Origin: DATGIQ01 sp035295665
GTDB lineage: Bacteria; Planctomycetota; Planctomycetia; Gemmatales; Gemmataceae
Reading direction: 5' to 3'
NCBI GenBank assembly: GCA_035295665.1
Contig: DATGIQ010000431.1
Coordinates: 1 to 19,821, forward strand
DNA: 19,821 bases
Below, piece by piece: positions 8,142-17,100 of the stretch. The position numbers were made by a program, and so were the translations under genes. The stretch's first letter is position 1. The number at the start of each line of letters is the position of its first letter. The notes under the pieces were generated by a model. The model did not search any database, was not told the DNA's origin, and worked only from the letters and a program-made list of their open reading frames with translations.

Positions 8142-8486
8142 GACCACGGACCTGGCCGCCGTGATCGGCGTCTTCGAGACCGAAGAAGGGAAACCAACGC
8201 TCCGGAATCGGTGGCATCGAAGACTCCAGGCAGGCAACGGAATCGTGGATGGAATCTGCTCGGAGAGAAACTTAACCCGGAGGTGAGCGGTATCCTCTGC
8301 AAAGGGGATTCAAGAGGCCACTCGGGGTGGCCAACGGGAGCTGCAAGCCGATCACCTTCGGGTTCTTTTGCTTATAATAGCAAAGGAGCGGTAGGCCGTC
8401 CGGATACGAGCGGAGGAAGAAGCAGCCTTCCGCATCTCGCAACCTGACGATTCTACGTCTCCTCATTCCTCGCGACACGGGAACCG
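8142..8486. other. Intergenic region with a possible promoter palindrome
   Basis: 345 bp upstream of the FHA gene with no credible gene. Visible structure: TCTTCG/CGAAGA hairpin at 8171-8186, GGCCAC/GTGGCC hairpin at 8316-8332, and the TATAAT-centred palindrome at 8367-8384. The hairpins have no T-runs. Confidence 0.5.
8367..8384 (+). promoter_or_regulatory. Palindrome centred on a consensus -10 box
   Basis: TTTGCT-TATAAT-AGCAAA: perfect 6-bp inverted arms flank a perfect -10 hexamer (8373-8378), 108 nt upstream of the FHA gene start. A TG lies 2 nt before the hexamer, near the extended -10 position, and no -35 match is visible. A regulator binding the arms would cover the -10 element, so this may be an operator as well as a promoter. 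It may equally be chance. Confidence 0.35.
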
Positions 8487-9851
8487 ATGCTCGGCTTTGC
8501 ATGGCTGGCACTGCGACAGGCACAGGAAGCGCTCAAGAATGGGCGGCTGGAGGAGGCACAGCGCCTCTTGTGTCAACCAGCCGCCCACGGGCACAAGCGT
8601 TCCTGGGAGTTGCTCCAGCAAGTCGCCAACGGGTACGTGGAACGCGGCGAACGGCATCTGGAGCACGAGAACTTGGCGGCGGCATGGAATGATTTGGTGG
8701 CGGCTGAGCAAATGGGTGTCGCGGACAGTGCGGCCTACCGGCTGCGGCAAGACCTGACCCGGCTGGGCCTTGCCGAAGTGCGGACGCTCCTGGAAGCAAG
8801 CGAGCCAGCTCGGGCTCTCGAAATGGTAAATCAGCTCCGCCATCGATCCGTGCAACAGGCTGAGCTTCCGCTGTTGGAAGAGGCAGCCAAGAGCTGGGCG
8901 CTGGCAAAAGAACAGGCGGGTCGAGGCGAATTTGCCCAGGCTTTGCAATCTGCCGGGCGAGTGCGCAAGCTCTTACCCGGACAGGACCGAGCCCTGGAGC
9001 AGTTCGTAGTGACCTTGGAGCATCAACACGAGGCGTTTTCGAACCTCCTGGTTCAGCTGCACGAGGCGGCCGAGCAACGCCAGTGGCGGGAAGTCGTCCG
9101 TTTATCGGAGCAGGTATTGGCCATCGCTCCGCAACACCTGGAGGCGCGAAAGGCACGAGCCCAGGCCTGGAGGGTCCTCGAGCCGGAGACCATCGCCTCG
9201 GTCCCGCGCGTGGCGGAAGCGGCCGCGGACCCGGCGGCTCATCCGGCACCGCAGCAGCGCTTCTTGTTGTGGATCGACGGCGTGGGCGGTTATCTCGTCT
9301 GTTTGGCGAACCGCGTGACGCTGGGCCAGGCGACACCGGATGTCTATGTGGATATTCCTTTGTTCGCGGATGTTTCGCGAATCCATGCGTCGTTGACAAG
9401 GGATGTGGAGGGTTACCTGCTGGAGGCAGCGCGGCTTCTGCAAGTGAACGGTCAAACGACGGATCGGGCGCTGCTACAATCGGGGGACCGGATCACGCTG
9501 GGCGCGACCTGCCAGCTCCAGTTTCGGCAGCCCGTGCCGGTCAGCGCTTCGGCTCGGCTCGACCTGGCCAGCGGACACCGTTTGCCGCTGGCCGTGGATG
9601 GCGTGTTGCTGATGGCGGATACGTTGGTAATGGGTCCGGATTCCCAGGTCCATGTGCCCATGCCTGATTTGGCTCAGCCGATCATCCTGTACCGGCACAA
9701 GGATGAGCTGGGTGTTCGCTATGCAGGGAACCTGATCATCGACGGCCGGCGCTGCCCGGAACGCGGCCTGCTGCGGCCGAACTCGACGGTTACGGGCGAT
9801 GATTTTGCCTTCACCATAGAACCTGTCGGAACGGAGTTGGGGCGGAGGTAG
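8487..9851 (+). CDS. TPR-like and FHA domain protein
   Basis: A 454-residue cytoplasmic protein with no signal peptide. Residues 1-235 are helical and TPR-like (LRQAQEALKNGRLEEAQRLL, later WREVVRLSEQVLAIAPQHLE). An FHA domain follows at about 255-350, reading VTLGQ, then VSRIHASL (S297, H300), VNGQ, and LLQSGDRITLG. FHA domains bind phosphothreonine; the Ser, His and Asn positions are present, but the first Gly-Arg is Gly-Gln. A second, FHA-like beta segment (about 355-450) keeps YAGNLIIDG and GDDFAFTIEP but lacks the SxxH core. The kinase gene starts 66 bp downstream, so this is plausibly its substrate or reader. ATG 8487 has only a weak GGGA upstream. Confidence 0.85.
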   Translation: MLGFAWLALRQAQEALKNGRLEEAQRLLCQPAAHGHKRSWELLQQVANGYVERGERHLEHENLAAAWNDLVAAEQMGVADSAAYRLRQDLTRLGLAEVRTLLEASEPARALEMVNQLRHRSVQQAELPLLEEAAKSWALAKEQAGRGEFAQALQSAGRVRKLLPGQDRALEQFVVTLEHQHEAFSNLLVQLHEAAEQRQWREVVRLSEQVLAIAPQHLEARKARAQAWRVLEPETIASVPRVAEAAADPAAHPAPQQRFLLWIDGVGGYLVCLANRVTLGQATPDVYVDIPLFADVSRIHASLTRDVEGYLLEAARLLQVNGQTTDRALLQSGDRITLGATCQLQFRQPVPVSASARLDLASGHRLPLAVDGVLLMADTLVMGPDSQVHVPMPDLAQPIILYRHKDELGVRYAGNLIIDGRRCPERGLLRPNSTVTGDDFAFTIEPVGTELGRR

Positions 9852-9853
9852 GA

Positions 9854-9892
9854 GATTTTGGGTTGTGGATTTTTGATCGCCAATCCAAAATC
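9854..9892. repeat. Small palindromic intergenic element between FHA and kinase genes
   Basis: GATTTTGGGTTG (9854-9865) and CAATCCAAAATC (9881-9892) form a 12-bp stem with one G-T pair around a 15-nt loop, filling most of the 66-bp gap. The ATTTTGG/CCAAAAT composition resembles dispersed AT-rich palindromes I recall between planctomycete genes. It could also act as an attenuator or mRNA-stabilising hairpin within the operon. Confidence 0.5.
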
Positions 9893-9917
9893 GAACATAC
9901 TGCTGACGGGTGCTGCG

Positions 9918-11441
9918 ATGAAATTCATTTACAATTCGGGACAGCGGCCTCTCGACGGGTATACGCTGAAGCGCGGCATAGGCCGGGGCGGCTTCGGGGA
10001 AGTCTACTATGCAGTGAGTGACGGCGGCAAGGAAGTGGCTCTCAAGCTGGTGCGCGGCGGAAATTTGGAAATCGAGCTGCGCGGCATGGCCCAGTGTCTG
10101 AATTTCAAACATCCCCACTTGGTGAGCCTGTACGATTTGCGCAGCGATCCCCAGGGAGACCACTGGGTCGTCATGGAGTACATCGCCGGGGAACCACTCA
10201 GTGCGGTCCTCAACCGGCATCCCGATGGTCTGCCCCGCGAGTTGGCCCAGCAGTGGTTTCTGGCGCTGGCCAAAGCCGTGGGCTATCTTCACGATCACGG
10301 CATCGTCCACCGCGATCTCAAGCCGGCGAATATCTTCATCGAGAACGGCTTGGTGAAGGTGGGTGATTACGGACTAAGCAAATTCATCAGCAGCAGCCAG
10401 CGCACTGCCCAGACCCAAAGCGTCGGCACCGTGCATTACATGGCCCCCGAGATCTCCACGGGGAACTACAACAAGCAGATCGATATCTACGCTGCCGGCA
10501 TTGTCCTGTACGAAATGTTGACCGGCCGGGTTCCGTTTGACGGGGAGAGTGCCGGCGAAATCCTCATGAAGCACCTGACGGCCCCGCCGGATCTCAGCAA
10601 GCTGCCCAATGACTACGTCACGATCGTTGGCCGGGCCCTGGCCAAGAATCCGGCCCATCGGTATGTGAGCCTGGCGGAGATGGCCAAGGAAGTGGAGGGA
10701 GTCGGCCGCGAGCCCCAGCCGGCCTTCAAAATGCAGCCGCCGCAGGTGCCGACGCCCCCCCTTCCCTTGAAGAAGCCGCCGTCCCGACCCGAGCCGATCC
10801 CGACGGCTCTTCCGGCACCGTCGCTGCGTGGCCAGGCTGCGGAGCTGTGTAGCTCCCTGATGTTGGCCGCCGTATTGGCCTTGGTGTCGACGACGCTCTG
10901 GACGGCCCTTGCCCAGCAGACCGTGCAGCGAACGGAGATCTACCAGGAATACTTTCTGACGGTAGCGACCTGTTGGGCGGTGTTGGTGCCGGGCAAGTTT
11001 TGGAGCGGTCGCCGCGGCGATTCGTGGGCCCGTCGAATTATCATGATGGGGATGGGCGTGGCGGTCGGCTTGGTGGCGGTGTGGTTGGACCCGGCGTCCC
11101 TGGTGGCCGTCGGGGATGATTCGCCGCAGGTGGCCAAGGCGGCGTGGCTCATGGGTCCGTTCGAAGGGGGCCTCAACGTGGCCGGCCACCTCGCCTATTT
11201 TGCCCTGGCGCTGTTCGTGCTCCGCTGGTGGAAGCTGGCCGATCGCCGGCGCTCGCATCGTTTCAGCTTCGCCCCGATTCTGGCAGCCGGCTTTTGGGGC
11301 GTGGTGTTGCTCCTGGTTTGGCCCGAGCCCTGGCGGGGAACGCTGGTGCTGACAACGGCGGCGGCGATTATCCAGCTGGTCAGCCCCTGGGAGCAGCCGC
11401 CCCCTCCGGTGACCCGACGGATGCGTTTGCGCTACGCTTGA
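9918..11441 (+). CDS. Transmembrane Ser/Thr protein kinase (PknB-like catalytic domain)
   Basis: A 507-residue Hanks-type kinase. The catalytic domain spans about residues 15-275: glycine loop GIGRGGFGEV (20-29), ATP-anchoring lysine in VALK (K43), catalytic HRDLKPAN (131-138, D133), metal-binding DYG in place of DFG (150-152), and GTVHYMAPE (APE 176-178). All catalytic residues are present, so activity is expected. A Pro-rich linker (about 273-301) leads to a hydrophobic C-terminus with five or six predicted membrane segments from about 310 to 490, starting at SLMLAAVLALVSTTLW. No PASTA or WD40 repeats are seen. The kinase lies between an FHA gene and a small exported membrane protein gene 22 bp downstream. 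ATG 9918 has a poor Shine-Dalgarno, suggesting translation tied to the upstream gene. Confidence 0.96.
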   Translation: MKFIYNSGQRPLDGYTLKRGIGRGGFGEVYYAVSDGGKEVALKLVRGGNLEIELRGMAQCLNFKHPHLVSLYDLRSDPQGDHWVVMEYIAGEPLSAVLNRHPDGLPRELAQQWFLALAKAVGYLHDHGIVHRDLKPANIFIENGLVKVGDYGLSKFISSSQRTAQTQSVGTVHYMAPEISTGNYNKQIDIYAAGIVLYEMLTGRVPFDGESAGEILMKHLTAPPDLSKLPNDYVTIVGRALAKNPAHRYVSLAEMAKEVEGVGREPQPAFKMQPPQVPTPPLPLKKPPSRPEPIPTALPAPSLRGQAAELCSSLMLAAVLALVSTTLWTALAQQTVQRTEIYQEYFLTVATCWAVLVPGKFWSGRRGDSWARRIIMMGMGVAVGLVAVWLDPASLVAVGDDSPQVAKAAWLMGPFEGGLNVAGHLAYFALALFVLRWWKLADRRRSHRFSFAPILAAGFWGVVLLLVWPEPWRGTLVLTTAAAIIQLVSPWEQPPPPVTRRMRLRYA

Positions 11442-11463
11442 TTTGCCGATGGGAGGAGCCGCC

Positions 11464-12090
11464 ATGCGACCGATACGGCTAACCAGTTTGGTGATTCTCG
11501 GGCTGCTGGCCAGCGGACCCTGGGTTCAGGCGAATGGGCGTGTATTCAAACGAATTGCCCGACCACCCGTTGCCTTTCCTGTTCCCATGCCGCGCTCTGC
11601 GGTTCCACCCAAGGAGCCGGAGATTCTTCTTTCCCGTACGGTTGATGGTTGGGGCGAGACGGTTGCCGATGCCGAGCAGATGGCTCTGGAAAACGCGCGT
11701 CGGGTCATCGTGGACTGCTTCGCGCTCCGCGAAGATCATCCGCTGGAATGGCGGCCGAATCTCAACTACATCCACCGTTACTTGATCAAGAAACGGGATG
11801 CGCTGGAAGATTCCGAGGAGCCCCTGCGCGGCTTGCAAGGAGTTCGCCTCTGGATCGAAATTGACCGCGGCAAATGGGATGCCATGTTGCAAAAGGACCG
11901 GGAGGTTCGTTCTGAGTCGCGCATGGTGCTGCTGGGCAAACTATTGGCCGGGGTCGTCGCCTTCCTCGGAGCTATCGCGGGTTATCTGCGGCTCGAAGAG
12001 ATGACCAAGGGGTATTACACAGCCTGGCTAAGGCTTGCCGCCATTGGTTTTGTGTCGGTTGTGGGCGCGGGCATTTGGTGGGTTTCTTGA
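11464..12090 (+). CDS. Small exported membrane protein of the kinase cluster
   Basis: I do not recognise this 208-residue protein. Residues 1-24 are a likely signal peptide (MRPIRLTSLVILGLLASG, cleavage near VQA-NG). A Pro-rich stretch and a soluble helical domain (about 52-150, with SRTVDGWGETVADAEQMALE) follow. Two membrane segments lie at about 154-174 and 190-207 and the protein ends at the second. The soluble part thus faces outside and may sense or bind something. GGGAGGAG sits about 7 nt before ATG 11464, only 22 bp after the kinase stop, so co-expression with the kinase is very likely. It could be a substrate, accessory subunit or input domain of the kinase; the sequence does not decide. 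Confidence 0.82.
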   Translation: MRPIRLTSLVILGLLASGPWVQANGRVFKRIARPPVAFPVPMPRSAVPPKEPEILLSRTVDGWGETVADAEQMALENARRVIVDCFALREDHPLEWRPNLNYIHRYLIKKRDALEDSEEPLRGLQGVRLWIEIDRGKWDAMLQKDREVRSESRMVLLGKLLAGVVAFLGAIAGYLRLEEMTKGYYTAWLRLAAIGFVSVVGAGIWWVS

Positions 12091-12143
12091 GCGCCCGATT
12101 GTGATCGAGAGCCTTCCTGGTAGGGGACGGGCCTCCCGTGAGG

Positions 12144-12163
12144 AGGGGACCGGTTCCCTTTTT
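12144..12163 (+). terminator. Intrinsic terminator after the kinase cluster
   Basis: AGGGGA (12144-12149) pairs with TTCCCT (12154-12159), including one G-U, around the CCGG loop and runs into TTTT (12160-12163). An overlapping CCTCC/GGAGG hairpin at 12132-12146 could compete with it. The position, 54 nt after the stop at 12090 and just before the sigma-factor promoter, fits the end of the cluster. Confidence 0.5.
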
Positions 12164-12176
12164 GTTCGATTGAGGA

Positions 12177-12206
12177 TTGAACGCCGCAATGACTCTCCCT
12201 TAGAAT
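12177..12206 (+). promoter_or_regulatory. Sigma-70-like promoter of the ECF sigma factor gene
   Basis: TTGAAC (12177-12182, 4 of 6 to TTGACA) and TAGAAT (12201-12206, 5 of 6 to TATAAT) are 18 bp apart. Transcription would start near 12213, about 25 nt before ATG 12238. It is the best two-box promoter in the window. Confidence 0.5.
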
Positions 12207-12237
12207 AGGAAAAGCCCCGACCCGGTTAGGCATTGTC

Positions 12238-12867
12238 ATGGCATCCGAAGGCGATCGTTTGCTGATTCAACAAATTCGTCAAGGCGACCAGCGTGCCTGG
12301 GAGACCCTGATTGCGCGCTACGAGGGCCGATTGTTAGCATTTGTGGAACGGCGTTTGCGCGACCGAGCCACCAGCGAAGATGTGGTCCAGGAAACGTTTA
12401 TCGGCTTCCTCAATAGCTTGCCGCACTTCGACGCCCAGCGCGAATTACAGACCTACCTGTTTACGATCGCCTCGCACAAAATCACCGATCACTTGCGTCG
12501 TTCCGGCCGGCATCCGTTGCATCCGGCGAGCGATCACCACGGCGACGTCTTGCAACAGCAACTCGACCTGCACCCCGCGGCGTCGAGTCTGGCCCGCAGT
12601 CAGGAACGCCGCCAGCTGGAAAGCGATGCGGTGGTGCGCTGTCTCGGTTCGATCATTCAACAGTGGAAGGAACGCGGCGATTTTATGCGGCTCAAGGTGT
12701 TGGAACTGTTGCTGGTGAAAGGTTGGGGCAATCGCGACGTCGCTGCCCATCTGAAAATCACCGAGCAGCAGGTTGCCAACTACCGGTTTGCCGCCGTGAA
12801 AAAACTGACCGAGAAGATTCGCGCGGCCGGCCTGCCGCCGGACATCTTTCCCCAGTTGCAAGATTGA
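12238..12867 (+). CDS. RNA polymerase sigma factor, ECF (sigma-70 family)
   Basis: A 209-residue ECF sigma factor that would direct RNA polymerase to a dedicated promoter set. Region 2 is clear at about 12-90: IRQGDQRAWETLIARYEGRL, then SEDVVQETFIGFLNSL and LQTYLFTIASHKITDHLRR. A Gln/Ser-rich linker of about 45 residues separates it from region 4 (about 140-200), whose helix-turn-helix reads GNRDVAAHLKITEQQVANYR. It resembles the planctomycete ECF type rather than classic RpoE. The Shine-Dalgarno is weak. The next gene, 52 bp downstream, encodes a probable anti-sigma partner, the usual ECF arrangement. The target regulon is not visible. Confidence 0.93.
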   Translation: MASEGDRLLIQQIRQGDQRAWETLIARYEGRLLAFVERRLRDRATSEDVVQETFIGFLNSLPHFDAQRELQTYLFTIASHKITDHLRRSGRHPLHPASDHHGDVLQQQLDLHPAASSLARSQERRQLESDAVVRCLGSIIQQWKERGDFMRLKVLELLLVKGWGNRDVAAHLKITEQQVANYRFAAVKKLTEKIRAAGLPPDIFPQLQD

Positions 12868-12873
12868 TTGCGG

Positions 12874-12905
12874 AACCGGTTGACGGGAAGGAGGTCCCGC
12901 TGGTT
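12874..12905 (+). promoter_or_regulatory. Interrupted hairpin with AGGAGG in its loop
   Basis: CGGGA (12884-12888) and TCCCG (12895-12899) close a loop made exactly of AGGAGG (12889-12894). An outer AACCGG/CTGGTT helix (12874-12879 with 12900-12905) extends it with a 4-nt bulge. It lies between the sigma and anti-sigma genes. No start codon is correctly spaced from that AGGAGG, so it may be a terminator/attenuator or a ribosome standby site. Confidence 0.3.
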
Positions 12906-12919
12906 CAATAAGAGGGTGT

Positions 12920-13372
12920 ATGGCGAACCGGCCACCAACCCACGGGCTCCGCTCCATGGCCAAGATCACCCGCGAACAATTGCACGGCTACCTGGAAGAT
13001 TGTTTAAGCGAAGCCGAGACGGCCCAGGTAGAGCAGGCATTGCGTGAATCGGAGCCTCTCCAGCGCATGCTCCGCGGTCTTATGCAGGAACGTGACCGCG
13101 GCGAACACTCCGTCGGCGCGATCTGGTGCCGGGAGCGGCTCAGCTGCCCCAACCGCGAACAGCTGGGGAGTTATCTCCTCAAGGCCCTCGACCCGGCGCT
13201 CCAGGATTACATCACGTTTCACCTGAGCACCGTCGGTTGTGCCTTTTGCCAGGCCAACTTGGCCGACCTGCAAGCCTTGCAGAAAGAGCCGGCGCCGAAA
13301 GCCAAGGAGCGGCGGCGGCGGTTCTTCCAGTCGAGTGCCGGCTACCTCCGGGTATGTCACACGGGCAAGTAA
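12920..13372 (+). CDS. Putative zinc-type anti-sigma factor partner
   Basis: A 150-residue soluble protein with no membrane segment. Residues 15-50 form a charged helical region (REQLHGYLEDCLSEAETAQV). The second half has QLGSYLLKALDPALQDYITF followed by HLSTVGCAFC, giving H101-x5-C107-x2-C110, a variant of the zinc anti-sigma HxxxCxxC motif; C70 and C76 are further candidate ligands. Its tail is strongly basic (KAKERRRRFF). Its place directly after the ECF gene supports an anti-sigma role, possibly redox- or metal-tuned. Start choice is uncertain: ATG 12920 has GAGGG only 3 nt upstream, and ATG 12956 (MAKITREQL) fits the domain start but has no clear Shine-Dalgarno. The stop lies 13 bp from the convergent gene's stop. 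Confidence 0.75.
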   Translation: MANRPPTHGLRSMAKITREQLHGYLEDCLSEAETAQVEQALRESEPLQRMLRGLMQERDRGEHSVGAIWCRERLSCPNREQLGSYLLKALDPALQDYITFHLSTVGCAFCQANLADLQALQKEPAPKAKERRRRFFQSSAGYLRVCHTGK

Positions 13373-13385
13373 CCGCGGCCGCATG

Positions 13386-14090
13386 CTATTTCGATTTCTG
13401 GGCCATCATCTGTAAGACGAAATCAATCAACTTCAAGGCTTTGCGTATCCGCTCGATATGGTGTTGGCCCGAGTCGGGATTCGCAGGCACTTGGGCGATA
13501 GCTCCGAGTTGAATGGACTTGGCCAGAAGCTTGCCGTCGTGCTTCTCGATCTGCACGAGCACCTGGTCGCCTTCCTTGAGCTCATCAAAAGCGATGGCCT
13601 TCTGATCCTTGGCGATCTTGGTATCCTCCGGAACCGAAACGATGACCTCCACGTCCCCGCCCTCCTTGGCTGCCGGAGTGACGACGACAATTTCTCGCTC
13701 GGTGAAGCTGACACGCCGCAGGATGCCGGAGACACTATTCGCATTGCCGCTCGGTGACATCTCGGAAGGAGCCTGGCTCGGCGGGCCGCCTTGAAGCGTG
13801 ATAAGCAGGGCCACACGCTGGTCGCCGTGAACATCATAAACCACGCGCACTCTTCGGCCGGGACTTAAATCGGCCAATACGGCCGGTTTGCGGTTTAATT
13901 GAATCTGTGTATCTTTCTCCAGCTGCAACGTAACAATCGCCCCCCGGACGCCAAGGCCCCGACCCTCGATGGTCAGTTGGTTCTTGGTGACATCGGCTTT
14001 GAGAATAATTCCGCGCATCTCGGCCGCGGTGGCCGGCAGGCTCAGGAGGAAGCTCGTGACGAAGCCAAGGAAGCAAATCTTGGTGTTCAT
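13386..14090 (-). CDS. Exported protein with two tandem beta-rich domains (DUF5666-like)
   Basis: A 234-residue protein with a clear signal peptide (MNTKICFLGFVTSFLLSL, cleavage after ATA-A near residue 23). The mature part holds two related domains: MRGIILKADVTKNQLTIEG to LITLQG (25-101), and VSGILRRVSFTEREIVVV to AKSIQLG (120-196). Each has the order GxIxxV, a strand, an acidic DTxI/EDTKI step, then LSPGRRVRV or LKEGDQVLV, as in small OB-like DUF5666 proteins. This points to internal duplication. ATG 14090 was preferred over the ATG at 14156 because AGGAGG lies 9 nt before it and the signal peptide starts there. It follows the cytochrome gene by 96 bp on the same strand. Function unknown. 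Confidence 0.85.
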   Translation of the reverse strand: MNTKICFLGFVTSFLLSLPATAAEMRGIILKADVTKNQLTIEGRGLGVRGAIVTLQLEKDTQIQLNRKPAVLADLSPGRRVRVVYDVHGDQRVALLITLQGGPPSQAPSEMSPSGNANSVSGILRRVSFTEREIVVVTPAAKEGGDVEVIVSVPEDTKIAKDQKAIAFDELKEGDQVLVQIEKHDGKLLAKSIQLGAIAQVPANPDSGQHHIERIRKALKLIDFVLQMMAQKSK

Positions 14091-14186
14091 GGGGAAAAGC
14101 CCTCCTATCTGGCTGAAGGATGTGATTTCCACAGCCATTCTATGCATTGGGCCCAAGTCAGGGATTCGGCAGCGTCGCCGGCCAGC

Positions 14187-17100
14187 TCATTTTCCGGTCA
14201 CGATCTGTACCTGTGCCGCGGAGCCCGGCACATCGTCCAGCTCGCAGCGAAGCCCGTCCCGCCGTTGGGTCAGGTTGATCGTAAACGTGAGGCGATGAAT
14301 GCCCGGAGCCAGGTCGAGTAGAACTTCCCCGGTCATTTCCACGGGGGTTCGATCCAGACGAAGCTCGAGCCCTTCCGCCGAGTTCAGCCTGAGCCGAACC
14401 TTGCCGGGCGAAGATGCCTGAAGGTGACAGCGTATGGTTGCAATTTCCCCAGAATGATTGCGCAGGGGCAGAAGGGCATCCCGCGGAAGCACTCCCGCCA
14501 CCGTGGCGTAGGCCGGACTCCAGACGAGCGCGCCATCCGCATCGACTGCGGACCATCGATTGCCCTCCAAGGCTTGGCGTGCCGCTGGGGTAGGTTCCAG
14601 GACCTGCCAGCGGCGAATCAGACGCGATTTGCTGACGGCCAAGGGACCGACCTTGCCAAGCTCCGAAAGGAACCGAACGAGGTCGACGAGCTCGGCGCGG
14701 GTCAGCGCATCGGCCAAGCCCTCGGGCATGAGAGAACCGCCGGTCGTCTTTTCCTCGATCGCCTTGATCGGGACGGTGACTTCCCGGTCTTCGCCATCAC
14801 GAAGAATCAGCTCCGACTCTGTCTCGCGGACCTTGATTCCTGTGAAGACACGCCCGTCCCGGGTGGCGACGATCAGGGAATGATAGTTCTCCTTGATGAT
14901 CTTGTTGGGCAGCAAAATGGACTCAATGAGGTAATCGACCGGAGCGGCCGCCCCGATGCTGATCAAATCCGGTCCGACTTGCCCACCGGCGCCGGCAATG
15001 GAATGGCATTTCAGGCAGGCGAGATCCTTGCGGCGGAAAATGGTTTCGCCCCGAACGGCGTTGCCGCGCTGGGCTACTTCCGTAGCCAGCTCTTCTATTT
15101 CCTTGGCCGTGAGCGTACGCGGTCCGCCGGTCAAGCCGCCGGCATTGGTCATCGCTTCGACCAGTGCGGGCATCTCCTGGCCGGAGGCACGCACGACCCG
15201 TACCCCGATCTTGGCCACATCCGCAGCAATCCTTCGGTTCGTCAACGCTTTCGCCAATGCTGCGGCACCACCCTTGCGTTGCAGGAAGGCGGTGACGACT
15301 TCCGTCGGATCCGTGTCGCCGCGGATTTCGGTGAGAAACTCTGCCGCTCGAGGGGCCGCGGACTCCACGTTGGTGGTTGCCAGCGCGGCAATCGCCAGCT
15401 GGCGCAGCTCGGGGGGGTGCGGAGGACCGGCGAGTTGATTGAAGACCTCTCGGCTTGCCGGACCGCCGAGCTGCGTCAGCCCATCGAAGGCGGCGCGCCG
15501 GAGCAAATCGCTCGTTTGGTCCGCGCGGGCGTAGCCGAGAAGTTGCGGACGGAAGGATTCGAGCCGCCATACGCCGACCAGCCGCACGGCCGCTGCCCGT
15601 AGCGGCTCGTTCTCGGCGGTCAAGAACTTGGCAATGCGATTCAGCTCACCGGCAGGGCGAACGTTTCGTTGTCGCCCTGCTTGTTCAAGCGCAGCCAGGA
15701 GGGCGGTCTGTTGGCCGGCTTGCCCTTTTCCCATCCGAAGCACGTGTTCAAGAACCAGCCGAAGTTCCTCGCGTCCGCCGACGGCAGCAAGGAGTGCGAA
15801 TACGCTTTCCAGGCTTTCCTTAGGAATTCTGCCTGATTGGATCAGCTCCGCCAACGGCTTGACGCCTTCGCCGGTGGCAACGGCTTGCAGGGCAAAGAGC
15901 AGGTGGCGGGTATTGCCGGCGAAGTCCAGCCGGCCTTTTTGCAGGGCCGGCATCCACTCGGGCTCCAGCTCGCGGGCCGTCAACCAGAGCGCGTATTCGA
16001 GATAGAGATCCATCGGACGATCGATCGCCCGCAGGGCCAGCGTCATTGCGTGCGCGTCGGGGATTTCGCCCAGTGCCCGGATAGCTTCGAGACGGACGCG
16101 CGGGTGCTCGTCCACCACACCGGCGGCGAACAGTTCGGTCGCGTTCGGCAACCGGGTATGCCAGGCTTTGAGCACGCGCATGGCCGCGGCCCGGGCGCGT
16201 GCATCATGAGCATGCAGCAACGTGTTCAGCAAGGTTGGTTCGGCAACATCCAGTGCTTGGTACGTCCAGAGCGCTTCGAGCAATTGGTGCTCATAGTCTC
16301 GGTCCACGCGATTGAGCGTTTGGACCCACGCAGCCAAGGCGGGAAGGACCTTGGCCCCGCGTTCCTTGAGAACGCGTTTCGCCTGCTGACGGGTCCAGTC
16401 CTCGGGAGCCGTCAGGGCCTGGAGCAGCTTTTCGGTCGTGGCACCGACCAATTCGGGTCGGGGCACCAGCGGCCGTCCTTTGGCGGTGACGCGCCAGATC
16501 CGGCCATGCGTCAGATCCCGGCGCGGATCGCGAAAATCGACTTCGCCATGCTGGATGATGGGGTTGTACCAGTCCGCGATGTAAATGGCCCCGTCGGGTC
16601 CCATCTTGATATCGACCGGGCGGAAAGCGGGATGATTGGTCTTGATCAATTCGGGCTTTTCTTGAGCCGCGAAGCCCGCGCCATCCTCGCGAAGCACAAA
16701 ACGGCAGACACGGTGGCCACGAAAATCATTGGTCAGAATGTTGCCTTGCCACTCTTCGGGGAGATGCCGGCCGCTGAGGATTTCCGCCCCACAGTGCTTG
16801 GGGCTGCCGGGATTGAGCCCGTGAAGGATTCGGCTAGCTCCCGGCGTCCAGGCGTAAGAAGCCCCGGGCAGGACATAATTAATTCCCTCCCCGCCGGCCC
16901 CATCGGTGGCAAAGGATTGGCCCCAGCGGTCGAAGTGGTGGCCCCAGGGATTGATCAAGCCGTGCAGAAACACCTCCAGCTGCATCGTTTCCGGCCGGAA
17001 CTGCCAGATGCCGCCCCCTCCCAGCCGCCGCACGCCGTGCGGTGTCTCGATATGGCTATGAATATATGTGGATTGGTTGAAATAGAGCATCCCGTCGGGA

